Shown: in pieces, positions 9,998 to 20,274 of the stretch | Layout: each line of letters opens with the position of its first letter | Numbering within the stretch: position 1 is the first letter of the stretch | From: Homalodisca vitripennis | Lineage: Eukaryota; Arthropoda; Insecta; Hemiptera; Cicadellidae | DNA: 64,000 bases | Assembly (NCBI RefSeq): GCF_021130785.1 | Contig: NC_060211.1 | Coordinates: 28,505,001 to 28,569,000, forward strand | Direction of reading: 5' to 3' | Translations under genes and position numbers: made by a program | The notes under the pieces: model-generated | Databases searched by the model: none | Seen by the model: the letters and a program-made list of their open reading frames with translations, nothing else | What the model was told of the DNA's origin: nothing

Positions 9998-12900
9998 TAA
10001 GCTGAAATAAGCTGGTTAGTAGAATATGATCCAGGATTTGGATTTTTATCCATTATTATCACTGATGAACTTAATTCTTAAACAGTTTTTTGGGTGATAA
10101 TAGCTCAAATAAGCTGCTTAGTTGGAATTTCATCCTGGATCTTGATTTTTAACCGTTATTTGTCCCTAATTAACTAAACTCTTAACCATATTTTGGTGAT
10201 AATAGCTCAAATAAGCTGGTTAGTTGGTATTTGATCCAGGATCTTGACTTTTATCCATTATTAACTCAACTGATTAACTAAACCAACTGAACTCCTTAAC
10301 CAATTTTTTGGTGATAATATAGCTCACAAATAAGCTGGTTAGTAGGTATTTGATCCAAGATCTTGATTTTTATCAATTATTAAACTCAACTGATTAACTA
10401 AACTAAACTGAACTCTTAACCAATTTTTGGTGATAATAGCTAATATAAGCTGGTTAGTAGGAATTTGATCCAAGATCTTGATTTTTATCCATTATTAAAA
10501 CCCAACTGATTAACTAAACTAACTGAACTCTTAATCAATGTTTGGTGGAAAATAGCTCATATAAGCTGGGTTAGTAGGAATTTGATCCAAAGATCTTGAT
10601 TTTTATCCATTATTAACTCAACTGATTAACTAAACAAAACTGATAACTCTTAATCAATTTTTGGTGAAAATAGCTAATATAAGCTGGTTAGTAGGAATTT
10701 GATCCAAGATCTTGATTTTTATCCATTATTACTCAACTGATTAACTAAAAACTAACTGAACTCTTAATCAATTTTTGCGTGAAAATAGCTCATATAAGCT
10801 GGTTTAGTAGGAATTTGATCCAAGATCTTGATTTTTATCCATTATTAAAATCAACTGATTAACTAAACTAACTGAACTCTTAACCAATTTTTGGTGATAA
10901 TAGCTAAAATAAGCTGGTTTAGTAGGAATTTGATCCAAGATCTTGATTTTTATCCATTATTAACTCCAACTGATTAACTAAACTAACTGAACTCTTAATC
11001 AATGTTTGGTGAAAATAGCTCATATAAGTCTGGTTAGTTAGGAATTTGATCCAAGATCTTGATTTTTTATCCATTTATTAACTCAAACTGATTAACTAAA
11101 CTAACTGAAACTCTTAACCAATTTTTGGGTGATAATAGCTCATATAAGCTGGTTAGTAGGAATTTGATCCAAGATCTTGATTTTTATCCATTATTAACTC
11201 AACTGATTAACTAAACTAAACTGAACTCTTAACCAATTTTTTGGTGATAATAGCTAAATATAAGCTGGAGTTTAGTAGGAATTTGATCCAAGATCTTGAT
11301 TTTTATCCATTTATTAACTCAACTGATTAACTAAAACTAACTGAACTCTTAACCAATTTTTGGTGATAATAGCTCATATAAGCTGGTTAGTAGGAATTTG
11401 ATCCAAGATCTTGATTTTTATCCATTATTAACTCAACACTGATTAACTAAACTAACTGAACTCTTAATCAATTTTTGGTGAAAATAGCTCATATAAGCTG
11501 GTTAGGTAGGAATTTGATCCAAGATCTTTGATTTTTATCCATTATTAACTCAACTGATTAACTAAACTAACTGAACTCTTAATCAATTTTTGGTGAAAAT
11601 AGCTCATATAAGCTGGTTAGTAGGAATTTGATCCAAGATCTTGATTTTTATCCATTATTAACTCAAACTGATTAACTAAAACTAACTGAACTCTTAACCA
11701 ATTTTTGGTGATAATAGCTAATATAAGCTGGTTAGTAGGAATTTGATCCAAGATCTTGATTTTTATCCATTATTAACTCAACTGATTAACTAAACAAACT
11801 GAACTCTTAATCAATTTTTTGGTTCTGTGAAAATAGCTAATATAAGCTGGTTAGTAGGAATTTGATCCAAGATCTTGATCTTTTTATCCATTATTAAACT
11901 CAACTGATTAACTAAACTAACTGAACTCTTAATCAATTTTTGGTGAAAATAGCTCATATAAGCTGGTTAGTAGGAATTTGATCCAAGATCTTGATTTTTA
12001 TCCATTATTAAATCAACTGATTAACTAAACTAACTGAACTCTTAACCAATTTTTGGTGATAATAGCTAATATAAGCTGGTTAGTAGGAATTTGATCCAAG
12101 ATCTTGATTTTTATCCATTATTAACTCAACTGATTAACTAAACTAACTGAACTCTTAATCAATGTTTGGTGTGAAAATAGCTCATATAAGCTGGTTAGTC
12201 GGAATTTGATCCAAGATCTTGCACACTTTTTATCCATTATTAACTCAAGCTGATTAACTAAACTAACTGAAACTCTTAACCAATTTTTGGTGATAATAGC
12301 TCATATAAGCTGGTTAGTAGGGAATTTGATCCAAGATCTTGATTTTTATCCATTATTAACTCAAACCTGATTAACTAAACTAACTGCCGAAACTCTTAAC
12401 CAATTTTTGGTGATAATAGCTAATATAAGCTGGTTAGTAGGAATTTGATCCAAGATCTTGATTTTTATCCATTATTAACTCAACTGATTAACTAAACTAA
12501 ACTGAACTCTTAACCAATTTTTGGTGATAATAGCTCATATAAGCTGGTTAGTAGGAATTTGATCCAAGATCTTGATTTTTATCCATTATTAACTCAACTG
12601 ATTAACTAAACTAACTGAACTCTTAATCAATTTTTGGTGAAAATAGCTCAATAAGCTGGTTAGATAGGAATTTGATCCAAGATCTTGATTTTTTATCCAT
12701 TATTAAACTCAACTGATTAACTAAACTAACTGAACTCTTTAATTTTTGGTTCAATTTTTGGTGAAAATAGCTCATATAAGCTGGTTAGTAGGAATTTGAT
12801 CCAAGATCTTGATTTTTAGTCCATTATTAACTCAACTGATTAACTAAAACTAACTGAACTTCTTAACCAATTTTTGGTGATAATAGCTAATATAAGCTGG

Positions 12901-14145
12901 TTAGTAGGAATTTGATCCAAGATCTTGATTTTTATCCATTATTAACTCAACTGATTAACTAAACAAACTGAACTCTTAATCAATTTTTGGTGAAAATAGC
13001 TAATATAAGCTGGTTAGTAGGAATTTGAATCCAAGATCTTGATCTTTTTATCCATTATTAACTCAACTGATTAACTAAAAACTAACTGAACTCTTAATCA
13101 ATTTTTGGTGAAAATAGCTCATATAAGCTGGTTTAGTAGGAATTTGATCCAAGATCTTGATTTTTTATCCATTATTAAATCAACTGATTAACTAAACTAA
13201 CTGAAACTCTTTAACCAATTTTTGGTGATAATAGCTAATATAAGCTGGTTAGTAGGAATTTGATCCAAGATCTTGATTTTTTATCCATTATTAACTCAAA
13301 CTGATTAACTAAACTAACTGAAATCTTAATCAATGTTTTGGTGAAAATAGCTCATATAAAGCTGGTTAGTAGGAATTTGATCCAAGATCTTGATTTTTAT
13401 CCATTATTAACTCAACTGATTAACTAAACTAACTGAACTCTTAACCCAATTTTTGGTGTGATAATAGCTCATATAAGCTGGTTAGTAGGATTATGATCCA
13501 AGATTCTTGATTTTTATCCATTATTAACTCAACTGATTAACTAAAACTAACTGAACGTCTTAACCATTTTTGGTGATAATAGCTAATATAAGCTGGTTAG
13601 TAGGAATTTGATCCAAGATCCTTGATTTTTTATCCATTATTAACTCAACTGATTAACTAAACTAACTGAACTCTTAATCAATTTTTGGTTGAAAATAGCT
13701 CATATAAGCTGGTTAGTAGGAATTTGATCCAAGATCTTGATTTTTATCCATTATTAACTCAACTGATTAACTAAACTAACTGAACTCTTAAATCAAAATT
13801 TTTGGTGAAAATAGCTCATATAAGCTTGGTAGTAGGAATTTGATCCAAGATCTTGATTTTTATCCATTATTAACTCAAAATGATTAACTAAACTAACTGA
13901 ACTCTTAACCAAATTTTTGGTGATAATAGCTAATATAAGCTGGTTAGTAGGAATTTGATCCAAGATCTTGATTTTTATCCATTATTAACTCAACTGATTA
14001 ACTAAACCAACTGAACTCTTAACCAATTTTTGTTGATAATAGCTCATATAAGCTGGTTAGTGGGAATTTGATCCAAGATCTTGATTTCTATATATTATTT
14101 GTCACTGATTAACTAATCTCTTAACCGATTTTGGTGATAATAAAC
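9998..14145. repeat. 113-bp satellite array, about 36 units
   Basis: Consensus landmarks per unit: AATAGCTCATATAAGCTGG, TTAGTAGGAATTTGATCCAA, GATCTTGATTTTTATCCATT, ATTAACTCAACTGATTAACT, AAACTAACTGAACTCTTAA, CCAATTTTTGGTGAT. Two sub-variants alternate: 'gataatagct' after 'ttaacc', and 'gaaaatagct' after 'ttaatc'. Edge units (about 10.0-10.4 kb and after 14.08 kb) are more diverged, as expected for an array homogenised from its middle. It carries many one-base insertions not seen in the other arrays. It ends about 270 bp before the KCNQ exon. Confidence 0.97.
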
Positions 14146-14412
14146 AATACAACTGAAACCAACCGAACAGAATGCAAATTTAAAAATTGTATCGTAATAT
14201 TCTTAAAAATCGCCAAAAAGTCAAAAAAAATTGGAACAGCTCAGTTGAATCAGTTAAAAGTAAACAAATCTAGAGATTCCTCTAAAGCATTACAAAAGCA
14301 GTATTTATAAGGTACTAAATGAGTGTGAGTACTCTGAGTAAGCAATAGTAATGTTAAGATTACTTGTAGTGTTATCCATAATGAAAAGGTGCGTGTGTGT
14401 GTGCGCGGCTAG

Positions 14413-14753
14413 GACTCCCGAGCCTCCATATTCTCCCAGCGCCGAATGCCACGCTATGGCGAAGCTCACCACAAGCGAGTGCCCACTCCGATGAAGAAAC
14501 GACGACATCAGCGACGCCACGAGACGCCGGCGACGCCCAACTCCGAGGCAGAGGACGCTGAAGAAGAACCGCCCCAGGCGCCCGCGCCCCAAGGCGTTCC
14601 GGACCCTTACTATCCCATATATCTTCCAATAGATCAGGCGTTCAAGGCCAAGTACATCTTCCACCAGAGAAGAGGCAAGACCTTCCAGGAACGCGTGTAC
14701 GTGTTCCTAGAGCATCCGGTCGGCTGGGTGTGCTTCGTCTATCATTTCAGTGT
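14413..14753 (+). CDS. KCNQ: KCNQ-type potassium channel exon (N-terminus to start of S1)
   Basis: Voltage-gated K+ channel alpha subunit of the plasma membrane (KQT family); this exon gives only the cytoplasmic N-terminal region and the first residues of S1. The frame opens DSRASIFSQRR and passes a basic stretch (KKRRHQRRH), an acidic and Pro/Ala-rich linker, GVPDPYYPIYLP and KAKYIFHQRRGKTF. It ends RVYVFLEHPVGW-CFVYHFSV. The last part matches the KCNQ1 signature VYNFLERPTGW-CFVYHF just before S1, and DSRASIFSQRR resembles DPRVSIYSTRR of vertebrate KCNQ1. An in-frame TAG at 14410-14412 also supplies the AG acceptor, so the exon starts at 14413 in phase 0. A second AG at 14438-14439 would also keep frame. 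The donor GTGAGTA at 14754 splits the Val codon (phase 2). The remaining S1-S6, pore and C-terminus must lie outside the window. Confidence 0.82.
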
Positions 14754-14894
14754 GTGAGTACATTCCTCTTTTATTTGTGTTATTTTTAGATTATTTTTGC
14801 AGCAGACGAATGAAGCTCACAAGTCTCAGAATTAACCGTTCAACAACATTTTATTACTTTAATGATACTATTATGTAATGCTGTTCTTTCCAAT

Positions 14895-15100
14895 GTAGTG
14901 GGTACGTCGGTTATCGCAAGATAACCTAATGAAGAAATGTCGAGCGTGGCTGATTCTTGGATGGGTGACCGCCGAGCGACCATGTCCTTGCAAGCAACCT
15001 ACCTGAAAGTCCCATCTGTGTTGGTTCGAAAGTCACCTTTTAAACCATTCGTTTCCCAGTGTGTGTTAGAGACTTCGCTTGGTGAAATAAGATATCCTTT
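14895..15100 (+). mobile_element. 5S rRNA-derived SINE, copy 2
   Basis: Same layout as the copy at 8.8 kb: GGTTATCGCAAGATAACC, a 5S box-A-like GTCGAGCGTGG, TTGGATGGGTGACCGC (closer to 5S than in copy 1), TGTCCTTGCAAGCA, then a shortened body and GGTGAAATAAGATATCCTTT. It sits 140 bp downstream of the KCNQ donor site. Confidence 0.78.
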
Positions 15101-15116
15101 CTACATATAACTTAGC

Positions 15117-15480
15117 TATGGTAGCAAGGGTTGATTCAATTGAATTTTAAAATTTAGCTCCAGTTCACCTTCCCTTTATTTGCAGCGTCTGGTATCTGAC
15201 GACGTCTCAGACTTGACTCCTGGTATCTGGCGTCACGTTCGTCTGAAGAGATCCAAAGAAAGTCGACAACGAAAAAGCTCAAAACGAAAAATTTAGATCG
15301 TTTCGACTTTAGAGACAGCTATAAAAATGGTAGTCTCAAACATGAGTAAATTAGTCGTCTCATTGTCTCATCAGGTACACAATTAAGTGCACTACTATGT
15401 GCACAACCGAGTTTTGTACACATAAAGTAGCTATTGCAGGAAGGGTTGATTCAATTAAATTTGTGTTTAGCTCCTTTAAG
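15117..15480. mobile_element. Fold-back/tandem element family C, copy 1
   Basis: The unit starts near 'atggtagcaagggttgattc', passes 'agctccagttcaccttcc', 'cagacttgactcctgg', 'cgtctgaagagatccaaag', 'gtctcatcaggtacacaatt' and 'gtacacataaagtagctat', then begins again at 15428 (a partial second unit). The minus strand contains CTGATGA (15374-15368) and GAAAC (15304-15300) separated by a self-complementary stretch. There is no ORF. Confidence 0.6.
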
Positions 15481-15559
15481 GTTAAAGTGCGTGTGCTAAT
15501 CGCGATATATGTTTATGACGAATGTGAACCGATTCATAATGCTACTGTATATACATATT

Positions 15560-15990
15560 AGGTACCACGGCTATTTTTATAAGGTAATACATTCTAACAG
15601 GAGAGACAGCCCCAATGAGACATTATTAGTAACCAGTGTGTGAGCCCTGGAATTGTGCTACTGTTCATACATCGTTGGTAGCAGAGCTATATTTATAAGG
15701 CAATACAGTCGAACAGGAGACACAGCTCCAATGAGACACTGTCAGTGACCAGTGTGTGAGCCCTGCAATTGTGCTACTGTTCATACATCGTTGGTAGCAG
15801 AGCTATATTTATAAGGCAATACAGTCGAACAGGAGACACAGCTCTAATGAGACACTGTCAGTGACCAGTGTGTGAGCCCTGGAATTGTGCTTTTGTTTAT
15901 ACATCGTTGGTACCATGTCTACATTTACAAGGTAATACAGTCAAACAGGAGACAACTCTACTGACACAATGTCAGTGACATTACCACATT
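15560..15990. repeat. 116-bp minisatellite, about 3.5 units
   Basis: The unit carries GTGTGAGCCCTGGAATTGTG, CTACTGTTCATACATCGTTG, GTAGCAGAGCTATATTTATA, AGGCAATACAGTCGAACAGG, then AGACACAGCTCCAATGAGAC. The two central units are nearly identical; the outer ones are diverged. Confidence 0.9.
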
Positions 15991-15994
15991 GTAA

Positions 15995-18900
15995 TATGGT
16001 TTAACAGGGCCGAATACTGCAACTCAATGAATGTATGAAGCAGCTCACGTGAATTTAATGTCTATGGAACATAAATGAATAACCAGCATTTAGTTTTTAT
16101 ACGCATATATTATTTGATTTACGTGTACGATGTTTTGAACAGATTACATAGTAACACCAGTTCGTTAAGTTTTACGTGATTATCTACGATTTCGGTAAAA
16201 AAGTTTCTTTCCATCCGATATTAAATGTGAATATCAATTGGAAACTCAAGCAATGGGGAGGGAAGATTTAAGGATTTTAGGCAGCTCCATCTTAATATTT
16301 TATTTGGAGTATCATATTCTTTGTATAGCACTTTCTGCTTTCAAAAAGACTAAATTCAGTCTATAAGAATTTTATACCTCAGCTCGTGAACTTAAGTTAT
16401 AATAAAAATTGAATTAACATCACTACAAAATAATAATTGGGATTCATTATGTGTCCTTTAGAACCCGAAAACGTTGATTTTGTAAAGCGGTTGGAAAGTT
16501 TCTGTCCTACAATTTTACTATATTTTGAACAGTTTCTTTATTTCTACTGGCCAACAAAGTTTTGATTGTGCTTATTAGCGAATTTATCTGTTACATCACT
16601 GTAATACTAAAAGCACTTAACATTTTCGAGTGAAATTTTTTAAAATAGTTTTTTGATAATATTCTGTTCAAGTAAATAATTCCAAAAAGTTTTTGGGAAT
16701 TATCATTGCCTATAGATAAACCGAGCAATGTGGCCAAAGTTTTTGCTAGAACTCATTCAGGTCGTGAAACTCGGTTCGCTAGACTTCGTAAAATTATCCT
16801 TCTATCAATAATATGTCTTACTCATATGTCCTAATATCTAAACTACAAACTTCAGTCATTTTGAATAATCAATCCCTCTACTGAGATTTCTTAACGATCA
16901 GGGAAGTCAACTGTTAGAAAAAATGTTTTTTTTGTCAGTTACCATCGACTCTATGATAAAACCGATACTTGGGTTTGCCTTAACATTGCCTACATATTTT
17001 GTATTCCAACTTTTTATAAAACTTTTTCGTTTAAAATATGTTAGCTCTGAATATATTAAACCCCCGCCATTTTCAAACGGACACCGTTAGAAAGTTAATA
17101 TTTTACATGATAGTCTAAATCAGTGTGATAAAGGTTTCCACCGAGTTACATGAAATTATATTGTACCATAATATTAACCTTTAACAAAAACATACATACA
17201 ACATCCAATCTACGCTAGTTAAGACACATATTATAATGCATTATTTATTACTTTTTACCTAATGAACAACGTAATAAAGTTTGATAAAATGGCTGCGAGA
17301 GAGTATAGAGTATTAACGGTTAGAACATTATAATAAAAAGAGTTGCTTTTGGTTAAATTAAACATACTGTACTGTGTAGCTATATTTCTTAATCTATGTT
17401 ACATATCTAGTTATATCATATGTTCTTAACACCACTGCGCCACTAATCATGCACCAACCTCAAGACAGCGAGGGTAGTATCGGTTTGCGCAGTCAATGTG
17501 ATAATAACTAATTTTGATTCTGGAAAACCTGATTGTATTCAAAATACTAAATTTGGACTTATAAACTACTTGCTATGCCTGAAAATGCAAAATTTTAAAT
17601 TTGTTTTACTTGCTTATTTTTTATTTAATTATTTCACAAGTAGTTTTTATTTGTTTACTGTAACAAATTGTATATTTCATAACCATAAGTGATAAGATTT
17701 GAACTGCTCTTACGAAAGATTTAGTCCTTACATTTAGAATAATATACTAATGATTTTAGCAGTTAATTTATATTTATTCTGGTCATAAATTTGTTTCTAA
17801 ATGCCACACTATACCTATAAAATCACTAAGTAAGTTTTTAAAACTTCATTCTGTAACGCGTATTTTTCATATTTTAACTTCTTTAACTCACAAAAGAATA
17901 CCTTTAACTCATAATAAGAGGTTACCAATTGTTTCTCATGTTTAATGCATTAATAAAGAATCACTGCATTAAAGAAGTAAAGATTTTGGAATTGAATATT
18001 CAAAATGTTTAAGAATTCAAGGACTAAATCTGAGTATATGACTTGCAACACTGCCTACAAGTATGTAACTGTAAGCAATTTCAAACGTCTCTTTAGTACA
18101 AATAGTAATTTTCATAAGTCTCAGGAATATTCAATTTTTAAAGTAACGAACAAAGAATCTCCCAATTTTTGTATTGTGTTTCACCGAAATTCATAATTTT
18201 TTATTAATTATTATCTAAAAAGTCGAAGGTAGCGTTGCAAAAGTAAGTTAATGAGATGGTGTCTGAGACAGTGGTGGGAGGGGGAGGTTGTACATTCCAA
18301 AATAATTCAAAGACATCCTGAGCCTGGCTGATCATTCAACAAGCAAAAGTCTATTTAAAAACGATTGCGTCACTAATATCTAATCCGGAACTCCCCGTGT
18401 AAGAAATGCGGTACCCAGGTAGCAGAAGCCGTGCGAATCTGCTCTATTATTGGAACGGTACACACACGCCAATTAATAGATGACCACTTGGCACGTAGAC
18501 ACAACCTGTGAGGTTAGCAGGTATCTGAACGTATACTTCCTTCATGTGGTTAGCATTTTGAAAATGTAGATGTAGAAGCACTGCTCAGGAACGAAAAAGT
18601 AATACAATTCTAAGTGTTTGTGAGCCTTTAGGAATGTGGTTTACCTGTGGAACTCGCACAAGCGTGGGATGCATGCCTGGCATTCTTGGTCGGTTCGTAC
18701 CGTAGAGTAGATCGATGTGCCTAGATGGATGGCGGTGTAATTTGGCAACGAGGTTTAAAACATAGCAGGTTTCGAGACTCGTCTACTTGTACATATGAGA
18801 ATGTTTTATCCCATTTTAATGGAATTGAACTTTTTATTTGCGTGTTATTTAAGTGTTTACAAGTTTTAATAGCGTGATATGAGATAAAATAAATAAAAAT

Positions 18901-19290
18901 TGGTACTCATTGCACATTGAATAGTTTTGTAAGACTTACCTTTTACCATGTTCTACCGTTTGCAGAGGACGTTCATGGGTATGATACAACAAACAAAAAA
19001 TCTATAGATTTGGTCAACATAGACTGTAACTCCATGAACGTCTTCCGTCTCAGATGGGTATCATGTTTATAAATGTATTACCGGAACTTATAAAATCAAT
19101 TAGTAAATCAAAACAATTTTTGCCACAATTAACACATAATTTAATTAAATATGGAGTAAAATGAATAGGCCATTTTAATACTCATAATACTCGTGTACAT
19201 ATCAAATGGCACTCAATAAACCTTATCATTTTGGTAACGCAGATGCCAACCAATCAATCAAAATAAACATAATTATTCATAACCCATTAC
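15995..19290. other. Stretch without recognised features (putative intron)
   Basis: AT-rich. Short open frames at 17498 and 18005 have intron-like composition and no motif. A small 11-bp inverted repeat lies near 18970/19030. I see no exon of the KCNQ gene here. Confidence 0.5.
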
Positions 19291-19295
19291 AAACA

Positions 19296-20265
19296 ATATT
19301 TGCAGTCTGATAACCCATTGTTAAAAAATGCTTGCAGTTTACCTGCAGTCTGATAACCCACTGTTAAAAAAAATGCTTGCAATCTACCTGCAGTCTGATA
19401 ACCCATTGGTAAAACAAATTGCTTGCAATCTACCTGAAGTCTGATAACCCATTTAAAAAATTGCTTGCAGTCTACCTGCAGTCTGATAACCCATTGTTAA
19501 AAAAATGCTTGCAGTCTGATAACCCACTGGTAAAAAAATTGCTTGCAATCTACCTGAAGTCTGATAACCCATTTAAAAAATTGCTTGCAGTCTACCTGCC
19601 GTCTGATAACCATTGTTAAAAAAATGCTTGCAGTCTGATAACCCACTGGTAAAAAAAATGCTTGCAGTCTACCTGCAGTCTGATAACCCATTGTTAAAAA
19701 TGTGCTTGCAGTCTACCTGAAGTCTGATAACCCATTGGTAAAAAAAATGCTTGCAGTCTACCTGCAGTCTGATAACCCATTGTTAAAAATTGCTTGCAGT
19801 TTACCTGCAGTCTGATAACCCACTGTTAAAAAAAATGCTTGCAATCTACCTGCAGTCTGATAACCCATTGGTAAAACAAATTGCTTGCAATCTATCTGAA
19901 GTCTGATAACCCATTTAAAAAATTGCTTGCAGTCTACCTGCAGTCTGATAACCCATTGTTAAAAAAATGCTTGCAGTCTGATAACCCACTGGTAAAAAAA
20001 TTGCTTGCAATCTACCTGAAGTCTGATAACCCATTTAAAAAATTGCTTGCAGTCTACCTGCCGTCTGATAACCCATTGTTAAAAAAATGCTTGCAGTCTG
20101 ATAACCCACTGGTAAAAAAATGCTTGCAGTCTACCTGCAGTCTGATAACCCATTGTTAAAAATGTGCTTGCAGTCTACCTGAAGTCTGATAACCCATTGG
20201 TAAAAAAATGCTTGCAGTCTACCTGCAGTCTGATAACCCATTGTTAAAACATTACTTGCAGTCTA
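19296..20265. repeat. 44-bp minisatellite with a 462-bp higher-order repeat
   Basis: The basic unit is about 44 bp: GCTTGCAGTCTACCTGCAG, then TCTGATAACCCATTGTT, then AAAAAA. A short variant of about 34 bp lacks TCTACCTGCAG. Variants occur in a fixed order that repeats once with an offset of 462 bp (compare 19419 and 19881). The two higher-order copies are nearly identical, so the duplication is recent. Open frames through it are a by-product of the repeat. Confidence 0.95.
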
Positions 20266-20274
20266 GATCGTATA

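Noticed and set aside
14305..14664. Minus-strand frames of 119 and 85 residues over the KCNQ exon
   Set aside because: Antisense shadows of the clearly recognisable channel exon.
18959..19060. Possible small inverted-repeat element
   Set aside because: Only an 11-bp inverted match (CCATGAACGTC) with unequal flanks; no termini or duplication.
19419..20159. Two similar repeat-containing proteins with SDNP motifs
   Set aside because: Produced by the 44-bp minisatellite. A frame also exists on the other strand, and there is no start context or unique sequence.
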